Positions 61,215 through 64,000 of a DNA stretch of 64,000 nt are shown piece by piece. Under the pieces are notes generated by a model. That model was not told the origin of the DNA. It saw nothing but the letters and a program-made list of their open reading frames with translations, and did not search any database. The stretch lies in NCBI GenBank assembly GCA_037903475.1, contig JBAJFG010000299.1, positions 124,001 through 188,000 of the forward strand, written 5' to 3'. The DNA is from Ancylostoma caninum. Its lineage: Eukaryota > Nematoda > Chromadorea > Rhabditida > Ancylostomatidae. A program made the position numbers and the translations under genes. Each line of letters opens with the position of its first letter. Position 1 is the first letter of the stretch.

Positions 61215-61295
61215 CTCACGTACGTCAACGGTAATGGGTCGGTTTCATTGCTACTCAGGTGGTCCCGGAAGCAGTCACTTTCTAGGATGCGAGTT
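61215..61295 (+). CDS. Probable upstream exon of the transmembrane gene, frame unresolved
   Basis: Bounded by tttttacctgtttag and a gtgagt-type donor at 61296. Frame B reads MGRFHCYSGGPGSSHFLGCE, which has the cysteine spacing expected just ahead of the downstream cysteine-rich exon, but it ends in phase 2 while the next exon needs phase 0. Frame A (TYVNGNGSVSLLLRWSRK...) fits phase 0 but looks less natural. A one-base assembly error, a different donor or acceptor, or an alternative transcript could reconcile them. Confidence 0.35.
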
Positions 61296-61303
61296 GTGAG
61301 TCA

Positions 61304-61315
61304 CCCCCCCCCCCC
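61304..61315. repeat. 12-base C run inside an intron
   Basis: The run lies 9 bases into the intron between 61295 and 61352, right after the donor, on the coding strand. Confidence 0.85.
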
Positions 61316-61351
61316 AACCACCAGTAAATCCCACTGATCCACAAATTTCAG

Positions 61352-61597
61352 CGCTGCCCTCCAATTGTTGGCAATGTATGCGGAACAAGCAACATATTCA
61401 TCGAGTACTACTGCTGTGGAATAGCACAACATGACTGTTGTAACGAATTCACGGTGAGTCAGCTGATCGATCACCCTATCGGTTCGACCGCAGGCAACGG
61501 ATCGTTGCAGGTGTTCTTCTACGTCTGCATATTTGCTGTTGTCGTTGTTTTGGTGATTTTGCTGCTTGGCTGGTGTTGCAGAAGGAGAAGAGACTGA
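61352..61597 (+). CDS. Six-cysteine single-pass membrane protein, Shisa/WBP1/VOPP1-like (3' exons)
   Basis: Two exons. 61352-61453 (after acaaatttcag) encodes an ectodomain with six cysteines in the order C-x7-C-x10-CC-x6-CC (RCPPIVGNVCG, EYYCCGIAQHDCC). 61511-61597 (after a 57-base gtgagt...ttgcag intron, phase 0) encodes one transmembrane segment (VFFYVCIFAVVVVLVILLLG), then CC and RRRRD before TGA. Only this phase is open in both exons. The cysteine pattern, single membrane span and basic cytoplasmic tail resemble the Shisa-like six-cysteine transmembrane adaptor group, whose members bind trafficking or signalling partners; assignment to that group is inference. Type I topology is likely, with the two tail cysteines possible lipidation sites. 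Upstream exons and the signal peptide are not resolved. Confidence 0.75.
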   Translation, partial: RCPPIVGNVCGTSNIFIEYYCCGIAQHDCCNEFTVSQLIDHPIGSTAGNGSLQVFFYVCIFAVVVVLVILLLGWCCRRRRD

Positions 61598-61672
61598 TTT
61601 TTTTTCTAGAAATCGGCATTTTTCACTTGTTCAGTCTCACAATGATGAACCAACCTACTTTCCTTTAGTTTA

Positions 61673-61678
61673 AATAAA
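61673..61678 (+). terminator. Polyadenylation signal AATAAA
   Basis: aataaa lies 75 bases downstream of the stop codon of the transmembrane gene, a usual distance for a short nematode 3' UTR. Confidence 0.5.
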
Positions 61679-62223
61679 TTTTTACAATTTTTGTGGATCC
61701 TCGATTGTATAATACACTGGATATCCAGAATAATTTGGGCCCCGTACCTAATAGTTACTGAGGGAGGAGGGGTATCAAGCCAACAAAAGCCTGCAAATTC
61801 CCAGCACAGTTTTAGATTAAAATATCGTTACCGTAGGCGCCGGAGAAATTCTGTGCGGGACCTATTCAGACAAAAAATCAGACCAATATTAGGAATACAA
61901 TTTAATTTTGTGTATAAGGATTACCAGAACTGTTTATATCATAGCTATGAGAGTTGTCACTAGGCGCTTGCGTGCGTGCGTGCGACAGACGTTTGTGAGC
62001 GGCGTCGAGGCGGTCGATTGCACCAGCCTATATCAATGGCAATCGCTATTTTGTCCATTTCATCGCGAGAAACTGGTGTTTTTCATACGAATGGTCTAAC
62101 AAAAGCTAATTAATGGACAGCAACTGCTGCTAATCTGCTGCAACTAGCGACATGAAATGGAACCGGGAGAACTAAGCGGGAATCACAATTTTGCCCTTGA
62201 CCTTCTCTTGAACTGCAATAAAA

Positions 62224-62499
62224 TTACGGGCAGAAGTGAGGTGTAACTGAAGTAGAAATCCAGAAACCCTGCTGAAAAGCAGTTGAAATCAATATAAAAC
62301 GAATTTAACACTTGGAGTTGCCCTTGTAATAGAATTCGCGAAGAGTTCGCGAGCGGAATTTGCACGACCTTGCAGGATTTGGAGAGACGCCGCTGCAAGG
62401 AGGTGCCAGAAATCTGACGGGACTACTTACAGGAAATCCAGCGGCTCCAAAGATAGAAACAACTACACGTCGTGATATAGAGGGCACTAATACGTACAT
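62224..62499 (-). CDS. Candidate three-exon small gene, unrecognised
   Basis: On the - strand, exon 62431-62499 starts with ATG (MYVLVPSISRRVVVSIFGAA...) and ends CCT|gtaagt. A 38-base intron closes with cacctccttgcag. Exon 62312-62392 reads RRLSKSCKVVQIPLANSSRI then LLQGQLQ to gtgtta. A 40-base intron closes with aactgcttttcag. Exon 62224-62271 reads QGFWISTSVTPHFCP to TAA. All joins are phase 0, giving 65 residues. If the second intron is not used, the frame continues to TGA at 62183. Both acceptors are strong, but the introns are very short. No domain is recognised. Confidence 0.35.
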
Positions 62500-64000
62500 T
62501 ATTTAGGGCAATGCAGCCTATATTTTAATCAGTCATAGCTGCTGCTTTTCTGGAAATCGTAAATCGTAAAATGGATAATTTACACCGCACTTGCGTCCGT
62601 CAATTTGTCTAGTAATAAGACAGAGATCATTGCAAAACCCATTCAACCAAGAATACGAAAGTAAATACACCCCTCTCTTGGTGTGTGCGTGCGTCACCGC
62701 CTATCCTTCGGAACTCGGCTAGTATGCAAGTATAAAAATTTATCTCAACGGGGTGTGAAGCGTTATACCTGGAAAGCGCGGCGCGACTGAGCTCTTTGAC
62801 TGGCCGGTTGCGCGAATTGACCAATTGCGGAGCTTTCCCGCACCGTCCCTTCCAGGTATAAAGCTCCACACCCATCTCAACGACGGGAAGCAGTGTGCCA
62901 CCGTATCCGCGACCGTTCCGTCTGCGTGCGTGCGTCCGTCACATCGTATCCTTTGATATGAGCTATGCCTCTCCCAGAATGGAGACCTCGAAAATTAGCA
63001 GAATTCCAACTAGATGCGTCATGACTGTTCTGTACCTTGAGTGCGTCTAGGCTTACCTCCATCACACCGTCGCACGCGTGACGTACGCACGCATGCCTCT
63101 AGTGTAAGTTGCTCATAGGTCTCTGCTCTCTAATATCAACCCAGTCGCTGTGTTTTTTGACCTAGAGCACTGTTTTATGTGAATCCCCCACGAAAGGCTG
63201 ATCGCGAGGGTGGGCCAATCGTGGAACAGTGGCCACGCCCCATTTTTCTCATGGCCCAGTGCCATTAAAGATTGGGATTATTCTTGGCTGTATCGACTCT
63301 TTAGTTATATGAATAAACGACATTGATGAAAGTGTCCGATTCTTGTGACAAAATTCCTAATTTCACTGGCTTTGCCCACATCATCAGCAAAGATACAGTG
63401 GTTCAGTTGAGGAAATGCGCAAACAGAAGATAATGACTAGCAGCAACTGCTGCTAACGTGCTGTAGTGAATGCCACGAAAACAATGTAGGAGAACTATGA
63501 GAAAAGAGTGATATTTCCCGGAAAAATCTTAGGCATTTCAGGAAAATTATAAATTTAAAGTATCAATGAGACCGAAAAGCCATAGTGATGGTCTAATCCG
63601 TGGGAAATTTATATTCTACAGATGTACTTGTAAAGAAAAAACAATTATACTTGTAAATAAACAACAACCAAGCCACATTTTAATGACTTATGTTGATGAA
63701 CACAACTCTCAAGGCAGTGGTAATCGGCTTGGATCATCTAAAGGTCATCCCAGCGGGAACCTGGAATCGTCACTCCGAATAAATAAGATGGGGAGGATAC
63801 GGGGTGAGGGAGGAGGAGGTGGTAGCTACCAGTAATGTCCTAGCTATTTATGTACATCGCCAATAGATCTTAACAAACACCAGAAATCCCCACTACCATG
63901 AGATTGGACTAATCCGGGAGCATACACTGCGGTCTGGAGCAATATTAAATCGCAGCTGGTAATCGCACCGGAAATCACGCAACCACGCTGACACGCGATC
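62500..64000. other. Noncoding end of the window with palindromes and short repeats
   Basis: Holds family A copy 3 (62755-62876), several cgtgcgtccgtc words at 62.59, 62.69 and 62.93 kb, and a family D-like block at 63050-63115. Frames at 63566-63835 have no support. I see no gene. Confidence 0.4.
62755..62876. mobile_element. Palindromic repeat family A, copy 3
   Basis: Best-preserved copy. gggtgtgaagcgttatacct with ggaaag on the left faces ccttccaggtataaagc then tccacaccc on the right, which is the inverse with few mismatches. gagctctttgactggcc and gaattgaccaattgcggagct face each other inside. No gene within. Confidence 0.7.

Noticed and set aside
61479..61495. tRNA B-box-like ggttcgacc
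   Set aside because: Lies inside a short intron with no tRNA structure around it.

Overview
This window looks like gene-poor, repeat-rich nematode nuclear DNA (probably Rhabditida; genus not identifiable by eye). The evidence is: moderate AT-richness; no long open frames (the longest ATG frame is 174 codons); the clearest gene is split by a 57-base intron that opens with gtgagt and ends in ttgcag; several weaker models use 38-125-base introns ending in tttcag, tttag or gcag; and tetranucleotide arrays, short terminal-inverted-repeat elements and C/G homopolymer runs are scattered throughout. I found no rRNA or tRNA gene, no transposase or reverse transcriptase, no CRISPR array and no bacterial operon.

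Genes. The one gene I consider well supported ends at about 61.6 kb on the + strand. It encodes a six-cysteine ectodomain (C, C, CC, CC), one transmembrane segment and a short CCRRRRD tail, like Shisa/WBP1/VOPP1-type adaptors. All other coding calls rest on reading frame, codon choice and splice-site phase only, with no recognised domain. The better ones are a histidine/glycine-rich frame at 20.9-21.2 kb (- strand), a 154-codon frame at 52.2-52.7 kb (+), two exon chains at 35.3-35.8 and 37.8-38.3 kb (+), an exon chain at 57.4-57.9 kb (+), a two-exon model at 13.3-13.7 kb (+), a three-exon model at 62.2-62.5 kb (- strand) and a signal-peptide frame at 46.2 kb (- strand). At this base composition about a hundred open stretches of 75 or more codons are expected by chance in six frames, so these are candidates and not established genes.

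Repeats. The larger arrays are a 420-base (GAAT)n array at 24.7-25.1 kb with smaller relatives at 37-39 kb, a 67-base tandem duplication at 47.5 kb, a diverged AT-rich repeat at 58 kb and a 167-base tandem repeat at 59.9-60.3 kb. Several small palindromic or TIR families recur inside the window: family A at 5.0, 9.9 and 62.8 kb; family B, TTACCC-type, at 34.6, 43.7, 55.3 and 55.5 kb; a GC-rich foldback at 4.1-4.3 kb; and an element with 16-base inverted ends at 36.0 kb. Eleven runs of 9-13 C or G are spread along the window.

Layout. 0-4 kb: mostly noncoding with one weak two-exon candidate. 4-12 kb: CCAAT/palindrome elements. 13.3-13.7 kb: candidate gene. 14-20.8 kb: mostly featureless. 20.9-21.2 kb: candidate gene. 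24.7-25.1 kb: tetranucleotide array. 26-28 kb: small GC-rich islands. 35-38.3 kb: exon-dense stretch. 38.8-52 kb: mostly noncoding. 52.2-52.9 kb: GC-rich coding island. 57.3-57.9 kb: candidate gene. 58-60.3 kb: tandem repeats. 61.2-61.7 kb: transmembrane gene. 62-63.2 kb: palindromes and GTCCGT-type repeats. Nothing in the window shows the candidate genes working together.
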